A DNA stretch of 64,000 nucleotides, taken from NCBI GenBank assembly GCA_012490785.1, contig JAAXCT010000424.1:124001-188000 (forward strand). The letters run 5' to 3'. The position numbers and the translations under genes were made by a program. The notes under the pieces are model-generated. The model saw only the letters and a program-made list of their open reading frames with translations. It had not been told where the DNA came from and ran no database searches. The first letter of the stretch is position 1. Each line of letters begins with the position of its first letter. Source of the stretch: Eragrostis nindensis. Taxonomy: Eukaryota > Streptophyta > Magnoliopsida > Poales > Poaceae. Shown here piece by piece: positions 23,892-36,212 of the stretch.

Positions 23892-26484
23892 AAAAAACCA
23901 CGTACCATAGCTCAAACTCAACTAAATTAACAGTAAATTTGGTATTGTTAATAGCCCTGCGAGTGCTTGCCTAGGAGGTCCGCCTTGCCCTCACGCCGCC
24001 ACCCGCAGTGGCCCCATGCCGCGGTTGTGCGGAGCAGGTCGAGGAGAGTAGAGGGTACGAGAAGGGGGCAAGTTAGTCATTTTCTATGCTTATACGACAC
24101 TTAAAGAGATCAAAGGTGCAAAATCCTAAAGACATTTGGAGAGAGAGGTGACACCACAAGGGCCACCCCGATCGAAGAGGGGCAAATTGCTCGTTGTATT
24201 TTTTTTTTGGGAATACTTTACTTTTTGAAATTCACTTGGTTAATGTAACCCAAGATAGTTAGTAAACGCGTACGTGTTTGCTTTACGTATCGCTTCTCTG
24301 ATTTAAACTTGTCCCTCCTCCTCCTCTTTCGCAAAGATTCCAAAGGTTTGGTGATGCACGCCCCTCGATCACGTCACGTAGAGTACCGAGTACGTGGTGG
24401 TATGCATGGTTCTGACAGTGGTACCGCATTGCTGTACTAGTACTTGTATATTCCTATGCGTAGTACTGGGCTTTCCTTTTTCAGATGGGACTAATTAATT
24501 ATTGTTTGCGTATCACGGCATAAATAAAGAAACATGGTTATGACCGCGGGCGCCCTGGGACGTCCATGGTTGTTAGTTTGGACAAGCGATCGATGTATAT
24601 ACGCACGCGCTTATCAGAAGCCAGCTCAAGTGGCTACATGCATATATCGATTTATTTAATTTGCATGCTACTAGGAACGGTCGGAGGAGAAGGATCTCGT
24701 TGATCATCACATGGAAAATGGCTAAAGCATGAGTCGAGTCACACAGTACAGTACGTACAACTGCATTATGTAATACGAATCTGGAACGGTCGAGAGGGAG
24801 GACGACCGGACCACCGGTTAATCAGCCAAGAATCGTGTTCAAACGGCTCGAAAGCGCGGTGACGTCTTGGTACACCGGCGAGACTCGAGAGGCAGGGAGG
24901 ACGGCGCGCTGCGGAAAGAAAATAAGAAGGCGCGCGCCAGCTGAAAACGACCGGCGCTTTTGTATGCGTTCACATCCACGTTACGGTTTGCGTGACGCCC
25001 TCATGCAGTTGTGCTGCACCACGCAGCACGCAGGCTGGATTGGTGTACTACTGACGACCGGAGCTGCTACTACTGGCATGGAGCAAAGCAATAACAGTGC
25101 TGTGCATATGGGGGGATTGCCTCGGCGCGCTTTCGAGAGCGCGGCAGCTTGCCTGGCCTATTCCGGGAAACCGACTCATCGCTCATCAACCACGTATGCT
25201 CCTTCCTCCCGGTGGGTGGGTCGAGAGCAAGGCACGGCAGCATCTGCCTTGCATGCGACACCGCCCTCTTTTGCATGCCTCAGACGGCCCGACCTCAGCA
25301 ACTGACCCAACGGAGCAGGCCGGATACGTCACTTTGACCACCGGTCACGTCCCTCCACATCTTCCCACTACCGTCCAGCATACAGTTTGTTTTTTTCTTT
25401 TTCCCGCGAGGAAGAACGCTTGCTTTTCCAGTACATGTAGTGCTACTACATCTCTTTTACCTCAATTTGCCTACCGCTGCACACAGGCGTACTTGTATAT
25501 CTGATGAATCATTTTCCTGTATACTATACTCCAGGTACTTGTGTGTATGTGTACCTCGACTCCGCCTGGCGCGTGTGACGCGCGCGATAGAGATGGAGAA
25601 GAATCTCGCAGCCGGTCCGATCCGGGCGCGGCTTGTGATCACGATCACGCCTGTCTGCTGCTGCAGACCAGCAGGCGAAAGAGAAAAAGAAGACGCGGCG
25701 GCCGGCCGGTTTAACTCCAATGCACAGAGCTCTGCGCTGCGTACGTAGCACGACGATACAGCGCACGACACGCGCATGACTGCATGAGTTTCTTCCCACT
25801 TTAATTTTGCTGCCCTGCTTTACCCATCTTCCCTGAAGAATGCGCGTGGCTACATGTGTTTCAAACGATCGAAACGAGTGTTGTTGGCCAACTTTACCAA
25901 AAGACAAGATGAGCACGCACGACAGGACAGAAATATTGCAAACTTACAAGCAGCAGCAGCAGCTGGTTAATTGACAAAATAAACAAAGAAGGCTAAATTT
26001 TGCGTCTCTGAATTTGAAACACCACTAGCTAGACAGCACATACATACTCTCAAGAGCTGGAAACAATGGTGAAGACAGCATTGTTAGTCAAGATCGATGA
26101 AAAGTAGAGTAGACTTATAAATTTGCCTCTGGATCTGAAACACCACTCGCTACATATATCAGTCACATCATTGTAATACGTACTCCTACTACAGATGCAG
26201 CACATTGCACGCACGCGTATCCCCCTGATCGACCTGACCAGATCACCAGTCCCATCCTGACCATCCGCTGTCAAAACGACACGGTAGCAGTACAAGAAAA
26301 GCTAAAACACCCAACAAGCAGCAGAGAGCAACTAGTAAGAACTAGAACAAGGAAGCTAATGTAAGGCCTTGTTGATTCTATCTACATCAACTCGCTAATG
26401 AAAACCCAGCTAGTAATCGCAGAACGACCGATCGAGGCGCGGCCGGCCACCTCGGCCGCCGCCGTGGCGAGATCATCGACGAGC

Positions 26485-26907
26485 TCAGAGCCAGAGGGCG
26501 CCGGCCTGCTTGAGGAGCGGGACGAGCGTGCCGTTGATGTGGCAGGCCATGACCTTCTCGACGCCGCCGAGGAGCCGGCCGCCGATGAAGACGACGGGCA
26601 CGGGCGGCTGGCCGGGGGGCAGCAGCTGCGCCAGCGCCGCCTGCACGTCGCGGCCCAGCGAGGTGGAAGACATCTGGTCGAGCTCGTAGACGGTGGGGCC
26701 GACGCCGAGGCCCAGGAGGAGGCGCTTGACGACGTGGCACATGCAGCAGCCGCTGGCGCTGAACACCACCACCGCGTTGCCGCTGGCCATCCGCGCCACC
26801 CGCTCGTACACCGCCATCGCAGAGGACTCCGGCGACGAATCCACCGCGCCGCCGCTGCCGGCGCCGTCCACCACGGCGCCCGCGTCCGCAACCTCCATCC
26901 TCAACAT
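26485..26907 (-). CDS. CC-type (ROXY-like) glutaredoxin
   Basis: Intronless frame of 140 aa. The thioredoxin fold is recognisable: VVVFSASGCCMC at 46-57 with the land-plant-specific CCMC active site, then VVKRLLLGLGVGPTVYELD, PPVPVVFIGGRLLGG at 101-115 including the cis-proline region, and the C-terminal ALWL motif at 137-140. CC-type glutaredoxins act in nucleus and cytosol, bind TGA bZIP factors, and depend on the ALWL end to recruit TOPLESS-type co-repressors, with roles in flower development, stress and nitrogen responses. The first Met (26907) gives MLRMEV; the second at 26898 is also possible. The N-terminal 30 residues are Gly/Ala/Ser-rich and variable in the family. Lack of introns and high GC are usual for these genes in grasses. 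Confidence 0.95.
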   Translation of the reverse strand: MLRMEVADAGAVVDGAGSGGAVDSSPESSAMAVYERVARMASGNAVVVFSASGCCMCHVVKRLLLGLGVGPTVYELDQMSSTSLGRDVQAALAQLLPPGQPPVPVVFIGGRLLGGVEKVMACHINGTLVPLLKQAGALWL

Positions 26908-27015
26908 CTTCCTCCTCTCCCTTCTTCTCTTGGCCGCTTCTCTGACGAGTGTGTCTGTGTGTGGCTCGGTGGGCAGGAATGCGATGGGAGGAGGCAGAGG
27001 AGTGGTGGGTGCGTG

Positions 27016-27024
27016 CTTTTATAG
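27016..27024 (-). promoter_or_regulatory. TATA box of the glutaredoxin gene
   Basis: CTATAAAAG on the gene strand, about 110 nt upstream of the ATG at 26907. A near-consensus TATA box at a typical distance for a short leader. Confidence 0.75.
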
Positions 27025-27241
27025 GCAGGACGACCCAACCGAGGCGCGATGGAGATGGCCGGTTTGGGATGTGAAGAGGAAAGAGGCGTGGTGGATGGAT
27101 GGATGGATGGTGGCGTGGGGGTAGTCAAAGCGCGACATGGATCGCTTTTTGCAGGGGCCTGCCTGTGCCGGTCGAGAGAGCGAGGGAGCTCTCTCCGCAA
27201 GCAACACAACAAACAAGGGCCGGCCCGGCAGGGGTAGCTCT

Positions 27242-27243
<2 letters not shown>

Positions 27244-27276
<33 letters not shown>
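27244..27276. repeat. (GA)n microsatellite upstream of the glutaredoxin gene
   Basis: About 16 GA dinucleotides (CT on the gene strand), about 340 nt upstream of the ATG. GA/CT tracts near plant promoters can bind BBR/BPC factors. It may also simply be a polymorphic microsatellite. Confidence 0.85.
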
Positions 27277-27277
<1 letters not shown>

Positions 27278-29912
27278 AGGCAACAGTAGTAAAGCAGGAT
27301 GAGGAGGTTAAAGCGACTGTTGCAATGGTACTCCAGCTTTCTGCGTGGGCGGACGACGAAAGGGCACGCCAAAGGGCGCCTGGTTGCCTGACGACGGATG
27401 ATCGATCATCTGGCGTTGGCATTTGTTGGGACGTGCCTGTTCTACACAGTATAGTACAAGACGCGGCTTCTTTTTCACCGGAGGCGGGGGCCGGCCGTTT
27501 GGGTCCTGTGAGGAGTGCGTGCAGGCACAATATAATGCGCGTTTTGTGATGTGCACTATATATATATGCAAAGCGTGCTGCTAATTGAGATTGTCTGTTA
27601 CCCGTTCGTTAGTAAACCGTGATCGCGATCTGGGTGTGATGATCAATCGCGCAGTGCCGTGCGTGAGCATGCCGCGGTACCAAACGGCTGCTTGTAGTAG
27701 GAGCAGTACAAAACTGGGTTGCTCATGTTCGCGGCGAAAGGACCGGCCGGCGGATGTCTCGATCGAAGAGCTAGCTGGATGGTGGAAAGACACGTCAGCC
27801 AATCGGCCGGGGAGGCCGCAGCCGACAGCTGGCCGACAGCGCGACGTCTCCCCCGGAAGGGATCCGTCAGCCGCTGATCGAGCCGGCCCCACTTACTACA
27901 CTCGACCTTGCACCTCACGACGTAGCTAGGACCACGAAGCACCATGGAGTAGGATTCCTGCCTCATCTTCTTCTCCGTACGGTCGTGGTGCCGTTCAACG
28001 TGATTCCCGCGAGCGGCATCACGCCACGCGCCTACGTCTCACGTCTACGTGACTCCTCGCGCCGCATCTTAAAACGGTTAATGCTGCATCACCCAACCGA
28101 TCGATCATAACGACCCAACGAGATCTTGCTGCTAGCTAGCTCCTCATGCATGCAAAACATGCTGGAGTACACAAACGACTGTAGTACTCCTATGCCGTCA
28201 TGGACAACCAACCACGCATGTGGGGCCCGCCACTGGAAACAAAATCAAAACCGGGAGAAAGACGGGGGAAAAAAAACGTGACTGAAGAATACCAACGGTA
28301 GGTACATGGGTGACCGTGAAGGATCCATGCGTAACGACCAACGATTCGCCCAAGGCATCGATCGGCAATGGAATCCTGCATGCGCGCGGTTCGGTTGGGG
28401 TGGTCAAAGCAAAGGGAAGGGCGTGATCAGATCACGCTGCCCGTCCGCCCGCCCGATCTTTTCTCATCTCCCTCCCCGCGAGCTTTTCTCATCTTCCTCC
28501 CTGCGCCAGATTTTACCCGCCATTTTCTCGTGTCTGCGCTCTCTCTGCTCGTTTGCCAGGCCCCGCGCAGCACGCTTCTGATCGCTCCCGCGCAGCTGCT
28601 CGTTCCCATCGCTCGATCATTCCGAACCTGTGTCTATCTACATCTTGATCTTGATCTGTCGGGCAAAACGTCATTTCCATCATCTCCAACCTCAAAGGGC
28701 AGAATAATCGCTACATCAACGACAAGTATATTAGTATCAACCTCGCAAAAAAAAATCATATACTCCAGTAGTTAAAAGCATAATTAAGAACAACTAACTA
28801 CACGTAATCTATCAAGTGCACAAGAGAAGAGGCACTAGCTAGATTACATTCTTTTTTCTAGCTGTAGCTAAGCTGGGCTCCCAGCCAGCAGTGGCCATGC
28901 AAGATCAGAAGAGGCGGTCATCAGGTACTCCGGTCTGCACCGGCTATAGCTAGCTCGATCGATCGAGCAGAGCACTGAGAGCAGACAGTGTCGTCTTCCT
29001 TTTCAGCTTGCGGCCACTGCCTGACCTGACCCGACCCGACCCGACACCGGCTCGATCGTCTCTCGGCCAGGTCGCCGGCGCCGATTCCTTCCCTTTTTTT
29101 TGACGCGTTCCGGTTGTGCTCTTGCACGAAGCAGCAGGAAATAAAGCGCCTTTTACCGGCAAGTACACATGCCGCCGATGGCATGCGCGTGCGTCGTCGT
29201 CGCCAGGAAATAAAGCCTTTGCATGCATGCGCTTCGATCGACCAGACCACACAATGCACGCAGGTGCAGCTACGTTACGCACCTAGCTAGCCGTGTTCTC
29301 ATCTCTCTTTCGACCCAGCGTGCTTGGTCGCTTCCCCGTGGCCGTGTATGCACGCCAGTACAACTCCCATCCACCATTTTGATGAGCACGTAGTGCTACA
29401 GTACATCGCGTACGTCCCGCCCCCATGTATAGCTAGCTAGAGCCTAGAGACATCTGCTACTAGCCTGCAGTATAAGGTCGAGTATATGCAAACAAAGTCA
29501 AGTCAACAATACAACAAGCAAAACATGCCGTGTTACCGGCGACGTACTACTATGCTCCATGCCGGAGGAACACTGATTCGTTGCACTGACGTCTGCGCCT
29601 ATGCTAGTGCATGCAATTGCTACAACATGCTGTAAGTGCGTAGTAGTACAAAAGACACTAAAGTGATATTTCTTTTAAAAAAAATGCAAGTTAAGATAAT
29701 AAGATCCGTATGTATCTATTGAATTAATATTTGACTAAGAAAAAAGCCACCACGTTCACACCTAAAGGTAAGAAATGACCACATTAAATCGGAGAAAAAA
29801 AAACTACCCACCACTCACACTACAAAACAGTTGGTTCAAAATACACTCCACATGTTTTAAAAATTAGCATCATTGCTTGTACGAAATATTTAGGTCAAAA
29901 CTAGCCCATCAA

Positions 29913-29938
29913 CCCGTGCAAATACTTGCACGGGCTAG
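29913..29938. repeat. Hairpin followed by CTAG (Helitron-end-like)
   Basis: CCCGTGCAA and TTGCACGGG form a perfect 9-bp stem around the loop ATAC, directly followed by CTAG. A hairpin before CTRR is the hallmark of a Helitron 3' end, but here there is no spacer between stem and CTAG, and no matching 5' TC end was located. Weak candidate only. Confidence 0.35.
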
Positions 29939-30860
29939 CAATAAAGTGTTCCCTGATTTCCTATATTGAATTTGGCTATAGGATTTGGTTTTTTCTCCCA
30001 ATGTCTTTAAAGTATTATTTATACAGACTTGATTAGTGCATCAAATTGTACACAATGATAATAAAAAACACATAGGATATACTCTCAGACTATCTTTTGC
30101 AATCATAGGTAAGTAATAGTTTGGTTGCACACAATCCTACAATCCAAACTTTGGTCACCATTCATTTACATATATATTCATTGATAATTTTATAAATAAA
30201 ATGTTCTTCATCCTTTCATTACATTATTGCTTCTTTACCCTCACGAATGGAACATGCGGCCCATAATGATAGGATCTGAATTTGTGATGTAGTTTCTTTT
30301 TTTAAAGAAGAATTTGGGAGGTAGGTTGGAGATATGATGTATGTGAGAAGTGAAAATGTAGATAAAAGGCTTTCTATTCAAAGAAGTAGGGGCTCAAATT
30401 TGATAGTTTGGTTGGAGATGTTCTAAAGTGGACATCACCTGCAAAGGTCGACGGGCCTGTTCAGAATAAAACTATTATCTGCCCATCTAGAACACAATCT
30501 AGTGAATAGTTAAGCTTACAAAAAAATTCTACTATCTCAATCTGGAACTAAATTTCTCTTTATGAATATTGTTGAACCAATTTCGAAAACTATCTAAAAT
30601 ATTATTCAAGGAGCCAACCCTTGGCTTATTGTTCTAGACATCATAATTCCGAGAGTTAATTAACAAATAACCTAGTTAAAAATTAATAATATTGAGTTGA
30701 ATACGTAGCATCGAACCTCATAACCTGTGTTAATTAAGTCAGATATACATGAGGTTTTTATATAGATGCCCTCATTCAAATAGTTGTCTCCATAATGCGG
30801 CTTATGTAATATAGGTGTCACGAATCATTTGAAGAAAGAATATTTGTATAAATACGACTT

Positions 30861-30881
30861 GGGGGGGGGGGGGGGGGGGGG
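30861..30881. repeat. Poly(G) tract, 21 bases
   Basis: An uninterrupted G run in AT-rich DNA. Its exact length may be an assembly approximation. Confidence 0.9.
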
Positions 30882-33800
30882 TTCAAACCTACTTTTGGTG
30901 GAAGTTAAGCAGCACAGTTAGCAAGGAGAAAACATAGTGCATCAATACTTCCTTTCATACACATAGTTCTGTTTACAAAGACAATGACGTAATAGCCTGA
31001 AAAGCAACGTGAAAAGGAACATGGTACACTTAATTGCATTCATAAGTTAATTGAGAACTAAAGTAGTACACCGAATAGTAGCAGATCTTTACAGATAAGA
31101 AAACATTTTTTAGCACTGAGCAAGCTGCAGCTCCAATAAATCGAGTATAAGAAAAGGGACTTATGAGCAACTCACCATAAATGGAAAGACATAGAAAGTG
31201 TTTCACTCTTCATGGTACAGAATACCATTTTATTCAACAATCTAGTAGCATGCCTCATTTAAAGATAGTAATGAGAAAGAAAAAGGAAAACATGTAGAGA
31301 GAGCAGTTGATTATCTTTGTTAAATTTTATACATAGTAGTTATACCAGGCACAGTGTCCAGCTGTTCCATACAGGAAAAACCACAAAGTTATAAAGCTTT
31401 TGACAATCTACAGATTTCCCTTACTTGATACAGTAGTGAAAAAAGAATTAAACCTTTTGAGTTAAGAAAATGGGAAGACCATTCAAGTGGCGTAAAGAGT
31501 TTCAATGGGCAGTAAGTCGATTCTCTTAATTCAATAGGAAGAAATACACCCACAGTAAAAATAAATAAATTAGTGAGATAGAAGCAAAGACCAAACTACG
31601 TAAAGCATGCTGAATTGCAACATATAAATTAACTCGAGTAGCTGGTCATCAACTAAAATCATTATGGAGAACATATGAACTCTGCTGACCATTAAACTAT
31701 GCCACCAATTCTCCATCTCATTTATTGACATAATGTTTGGACATAACCACACACCGAAATCATCTTTTATTAAAAAGAATGGTTTTTACCGCTCAGATCT
31801 AATTTAGTTATCATTGAACATTACAAACATATGCTTTTAAAAAATATATGTCTAACTGGATTGCTGGTTAGAGAGACCTGCAAGTAATAAATTAATGTGT
31901 TTGAGCAAAAAAAGACATTTATTGTTTTTGTTTTTGTGCATAATAGAGGACAAATCCTATATCAATGACTCAACTAATTTGATTTGCTAGCGTTGAACCT
32001 GCCTTGCTCGATTTGAATCCAACACCCTGAAGTCCTACATTTTCTTGCACATCCTGGCCAGATCAGAAAAAAGGAAATTAAAGTAAACATCAAAATATCA
32101 CAAACTGAAAATGCAGTCTTACAGAGATTACCCCATCGGTTGTTGTACATTAGGCAGTCCTACAGATACGGCAGGCAAGCGAGACATTGGAGATTCAATT
32201 GATTTTCTGGGTGGATCTTATGGAGCAGCGTGAGGGGCGCAGCCTGTTCACCGGCTCCATGCCTTCCTGCATCCCGTCTCCTGAATCCTTTATGCCCTGG
32301 CCTGAACGCTGCTGCTGTGTTTGATTTCCCATGCAAGAACGGACAACTATGCGTTTCTGTGGACGCGAGGACCGCAACAGCTTCAAATCGCATACACGAC
32401 GGCGTCCAGAAACGGTGAAGGGAGATCGATCGGACAGATCACGGAGTCGATGCGGCTTTTTCGTTGCTATAGTAGATCGAATCGGCAATCTGGCCACTTT
32501 CGCCGTTTTGACCTTCTAAGGCCTGGCGTCCTCACATGTTCTTGACTCCTTTCTCCATGCAGCCAGCTGACCGGATCCTTCTGTCTTTTCAAGCCGTGCA
32601 TGGGTGCTAGAACGATGATCAATTGTCAGCAAATTATGAGGAGGAAGACTGGAAGAGGAAGGAAGGACCCGGATGCGGCATCGACGTAAGGCGGCTAGGG
32701 TTAGTTGGGGATTGGTAGGAATACGTGGGAACTCCTTATTGGTGATCAATGGTTATTGTTTACCGATCATCCAAATCAACGTACATATGTTTTGCTTTAT
32801 TCTGAGAATTTCTAGGAATTTCCTCCGATTAACGTGGAGGCCTCAAAAGGAGCCTCCAATTAGTAAATATAAGATGTGATCTGTTTTGACATATTACCAC
32901 CATTGCGGATACAAAAAAAATAGTCAACAATACAAATATGTAAGTTTACAAGTTACGTGTAACAGTGACAACAAAACAAACGCTGATGAGGCCACAATAA
33001 ATTTATGAAAACAATCAGTTGTGTATAACACTGAAAGAAAACATAACGACGATAGGAAAACAAGATATATATTATGAGTCACTTACAAATCGATTATGAC
33101 AGTGAAATTAGGAAACAATAAACTCTCCTTAGTACCATGTACACGTACGGTACGTACAAGATCGACCTGAGGTTCTGGGGTCTTTTGTCTAGTTGCTAAA
33201 TCTTCACTCCTGATGCATACCGCCAAAGGCTGCTTGTTTAACATGCATATGCGTGCTCATCGCCATACGGCCGCATGCATCGACGGGAAGGAACCAGTTG
33301 CCAGTTTGTTGGAACCGTGCCTGACCTCGACCAGCTACACCATCCACAGTCCACTTGCGTTGCGCCGATCGACGTGTGTGTGTTTCCATCAATTGACACA
33401 GATCAGGATTAATTAATTGAGATGCATGAGCAGTTTCTTCAGACATCAGTGGTGATCATTCAAAAGATGGATCGCATGCTATTGTTGCAGCAGCAAACTG
33501 CGAGTTGCGAAAGATGCATGATGGGGTTACGGCCGTACGGCGCCCGTCCTTAATGACAAGTTGGCAACCACAGCGTGTCGGTCTGCGGTGCTGGAAAGTC
33601 GCTTTTACATGCTTAACATCGTTGCATGCATGCTAGTACTAGATCTACCTTGCACTGCATTGCCCTGCCCTTGAAAGAGCAGTACGTACCGTACGTGCCG
33701 ATCGATCGATTTCATGTGTGTGCATGCATGCGGGCACGATGTCATGTCGTGTAAAGGGTTACGCCGTTTCGGATAAGACCTGCTTTGGCAAAAGCTAGAT

Positions 33801-34420
33801 CAGCCGCCTGCACGTTGATGTGAAGCTGAAGCATGCACAAGTGGAGTGTGTGTCGTCATTGTGTCATTCGTTCTTGACTGTACATGTTTGCACATACTTG
33901 TTGCTTACCCAGCCACTCTTGGAGTACTACGAATTAATCTCAGAGAGAAGTGTAAAGCATCTCATACGGTTCAAAGTGATGAACTACTACCAAGAGGCTC
34001 GCCACACACCAAAATGTACAAGACTTCTATCATAATATGCATGGTTGAAACATGTCATACATGCAGTCTTAAGTTCCGCTAACGACAGATCCAAATTCCA
34101 CAATTCGTATGTGTACTTCTGTTTTGCAATTGAAAATTCGCAAGCCGTTCCTGAAAAAGGAGTCCCGCTGTCTCTGCATTGTCGCCGCACATTGCAGTTT
34201 GATTAAAGTTCGTTAGCATGCGGACGTCGTCGCATCAAAGTGCTAACAAAAGCACCTCGATCGATCCATTCTTTTTTTTTCTTGACGCTTCAGACAATCA
34301 ATTTGCACTAGCTACGTGCATGGAAGAATCGCGGGCAGGGAGCCCGAGAAGATAACACGAGCATGGGGGCATGAGTAGTGTCGACTAATCCTCTGGGGGT
34401 GTTTTGGCTTGGGACCGGCA

Positions 34421-34492
34421 GGATCAAGACACGACCGGATCGGATACAATCAGATAGGATCAAGACACGACCGGATCGGACACAATCAGATA
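34421..34492. repeat. Two 36-bp tandem repeats
   Basis: GGATCAAGACACGACCGGAT starts at 34421 and again at 34457. The 36-bp units differ at one position (GGATAC versus GGACAC). Confidence 0.9.
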
Positions 34493-35816
34493 GATGCTGC
34501 CTGTTACCTCCTTCTTTGGTCCGGTCGCGCGCGATACGACCTTTTCATCTCCCCGACGTGCCGTGCCGCGGTGTCTGGCGATCTTGAGGCACCATCATCG
34601 CCTTTCGCCAAGCCCCAGATATCTAGAACATGCGAAAGATGGCCGGAGCCGGGGCAGCTGCCGGTCAGCCCGGAGCATGGCCGAGGTATAGATGGTAGCC
34701 CGTGATGATGTGATGCATCATCCTGCCATCTTTTTGAGGCGGTAAAGTTGGTTTTTGTTGGGTTATGTGACCATGCATGAATGCGTGTTCCCTAGCCTCC
34801 GGCATGCTCATGATCAAGCAATCTACTTACTGCCCCGGCCTCCTATTACTAGCAATAGACATGTAGGAGTATGACCATGCAAAAGGGGCAGATACAACAA
34901 TTTGCTGTCGGGGGGTTTTTTTTTTTTTGGGGGCATCTTCTTGCTCCGACCATAATTTATCCATCAAATTATCCACGAATAAGTACTAGTCATGGCACTA
35001 TATGATCATTCATGCTATCTCATTGTACTAGCGTACGTATAGGTAGGGTATGGAGTATGTAGTAAAACTGCTTGTTTCTTTCTCTCCCGTGCACTGCACT
35101 GGTGCGCCGCATAGATTGATCGTGCGTGCGGTCAACTGAAGAAGCACTGTTCCTGACTGCTAAAAAAAAAATTTACTGTTCCTGGAGGTACCATGCACGC
35201 CTGTACGTACGTGTCTGCTCATTGGGCTGCATGCGCGCAGGCTTTAGCAGACCCTGAGCCGGATTTGGTTAAAGGCTAGAGTACACTATCACTACTACGA
35301 ACATGCCGCATGCAGGCACGGGAGTTTACGTGCACGCGCACTGCCCACTTCCTCTGCGTGCCTGGTGGGTGGGGTGGGTGCTTTTAGCCGTCTTTTGCAC
35401 CAGTCACTTTTCTGGCTTGTTGATAGCCTAGCTTTGTTCACGGTCGCTCCCAATTTTTTTTTAACTGTATAGTCGGTTTATTTGCTTCAGTTGATTGATG
35501 CTTGTTAGTTTCAGATCGGGTTTTCGATGTTTCAAATACGTGTGCAGTACAAATTCTTTGAAATGCGTCAAAATATCTGTGCTTCTAGACTTTCTAGTTC
35601 TAGTGGTGGAACTAGCATTTTCACGAGACATTTGCCAGACGCATAAGAAACGGACAATTAAAAAAGGTACCAACCAGGCTGGGCCGTGGCACTACTAACT
35701 TATGATGAGTACCTCGATTTTGTGCACACGGCCCAATGAAGCCCATTCTTTCTACATGAGATACACGGCCCAGCAAATTTCGGAGCAATTGATTCTTCTG
35801 GTTTGTTAATAACTTA

Positions 35817-36040
35817 CTCCCTCCGTTTTTAATTATATGACGCTGTTGACTTTTTTGTTGAACTTTGACCAACAATATAGATTTAAATAATTAGTTTTCG
35901 AATGTGCAACGAATATTATTGGATTCATCATCAAAGGCACTTATATACACTTAGCTATTTACACAAATATTTTGAATAAGACGAACGGTCAAACGTAACG
36001 AAAAAATTCAACAGCGTCATATATTAAAAAACGGAGGGAG
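35817..36040. mobile_element. Stowaway MITE, 224 bp
   Basis: Inverted repeats CTCCCTCCGTTTTTAAT and ATTAAAAAACGGAGGGAG, with TA on each side (35815-35816 and 36041-36042). The interior is the same as the element at 22098-22331 apart from a short deletion. Confidence 0.93.
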
Positions 36041-36212
36041 TAGATGTTGTGTTGCTCTGCGCATTTCAGGAATATGCATGCCTTCACCAGGGAGATAACC
36101 TGGGGGGTGGGCAGGCTATGTTCAGACTTCAGAGAGAGATTTGGCTGCTTGGCTACTGGATTTTGTAGCAGGGAGACGCAACGTCTGCTATTTTATCTGT
36201 CGTCACTCGTCA

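Larger units (their letters stand above)
22332..26484. other. Intergenic with simple repeats
   Basis: No gene is supported. The segment contains two long C runs and a set of degenerate repeats between them (see separate entries), a GC-rich stretch at about 24840-25770 with short overlapping frames only, and, next to the glutaredoxin gene, a duplicated phrase GAAACACCACT at about 26017-26030 and 26138-26150 that may lie in its 3' flank. Confidence 0.45.
27277..34420. other. Large intergenic region, no supported gene
   Basis: About 7 kb. The first part (to 29.6 kb) is GC-mixed, with many ATGCATGC- and GATCGATC-type short palindromes and scattered short frames. The part at 29.7-32.1 kb is strongly AT-rich, typical of transposon-derived DNA. 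The segment at 32.16-32.55 kb is GC-richer with frames of up to 100 codons on both strands but no motif. I see no coding gene. Confidence 0.5.

Noticed and set aside
24835..25305. Plus-strand frame of 156 codons
   Set aside because: No motif, no neighbouring exon, and overlapping frames of similar length on both strands.
26398..27024. Plus-strand frame of 208 codons over the glutaredoxin gene
   Set aside because: An antisense shadow of the GC-rich glutaredoxin exon, rich in Ala, Glu and Arg, with no motif.
29880..32160. Possible Helitron ending at the CTAG near 29938
   Set aside because: The hairpin fits, but there is no spacer before CTAG, no TC 5' end and no A/T insertion site that I could establish.
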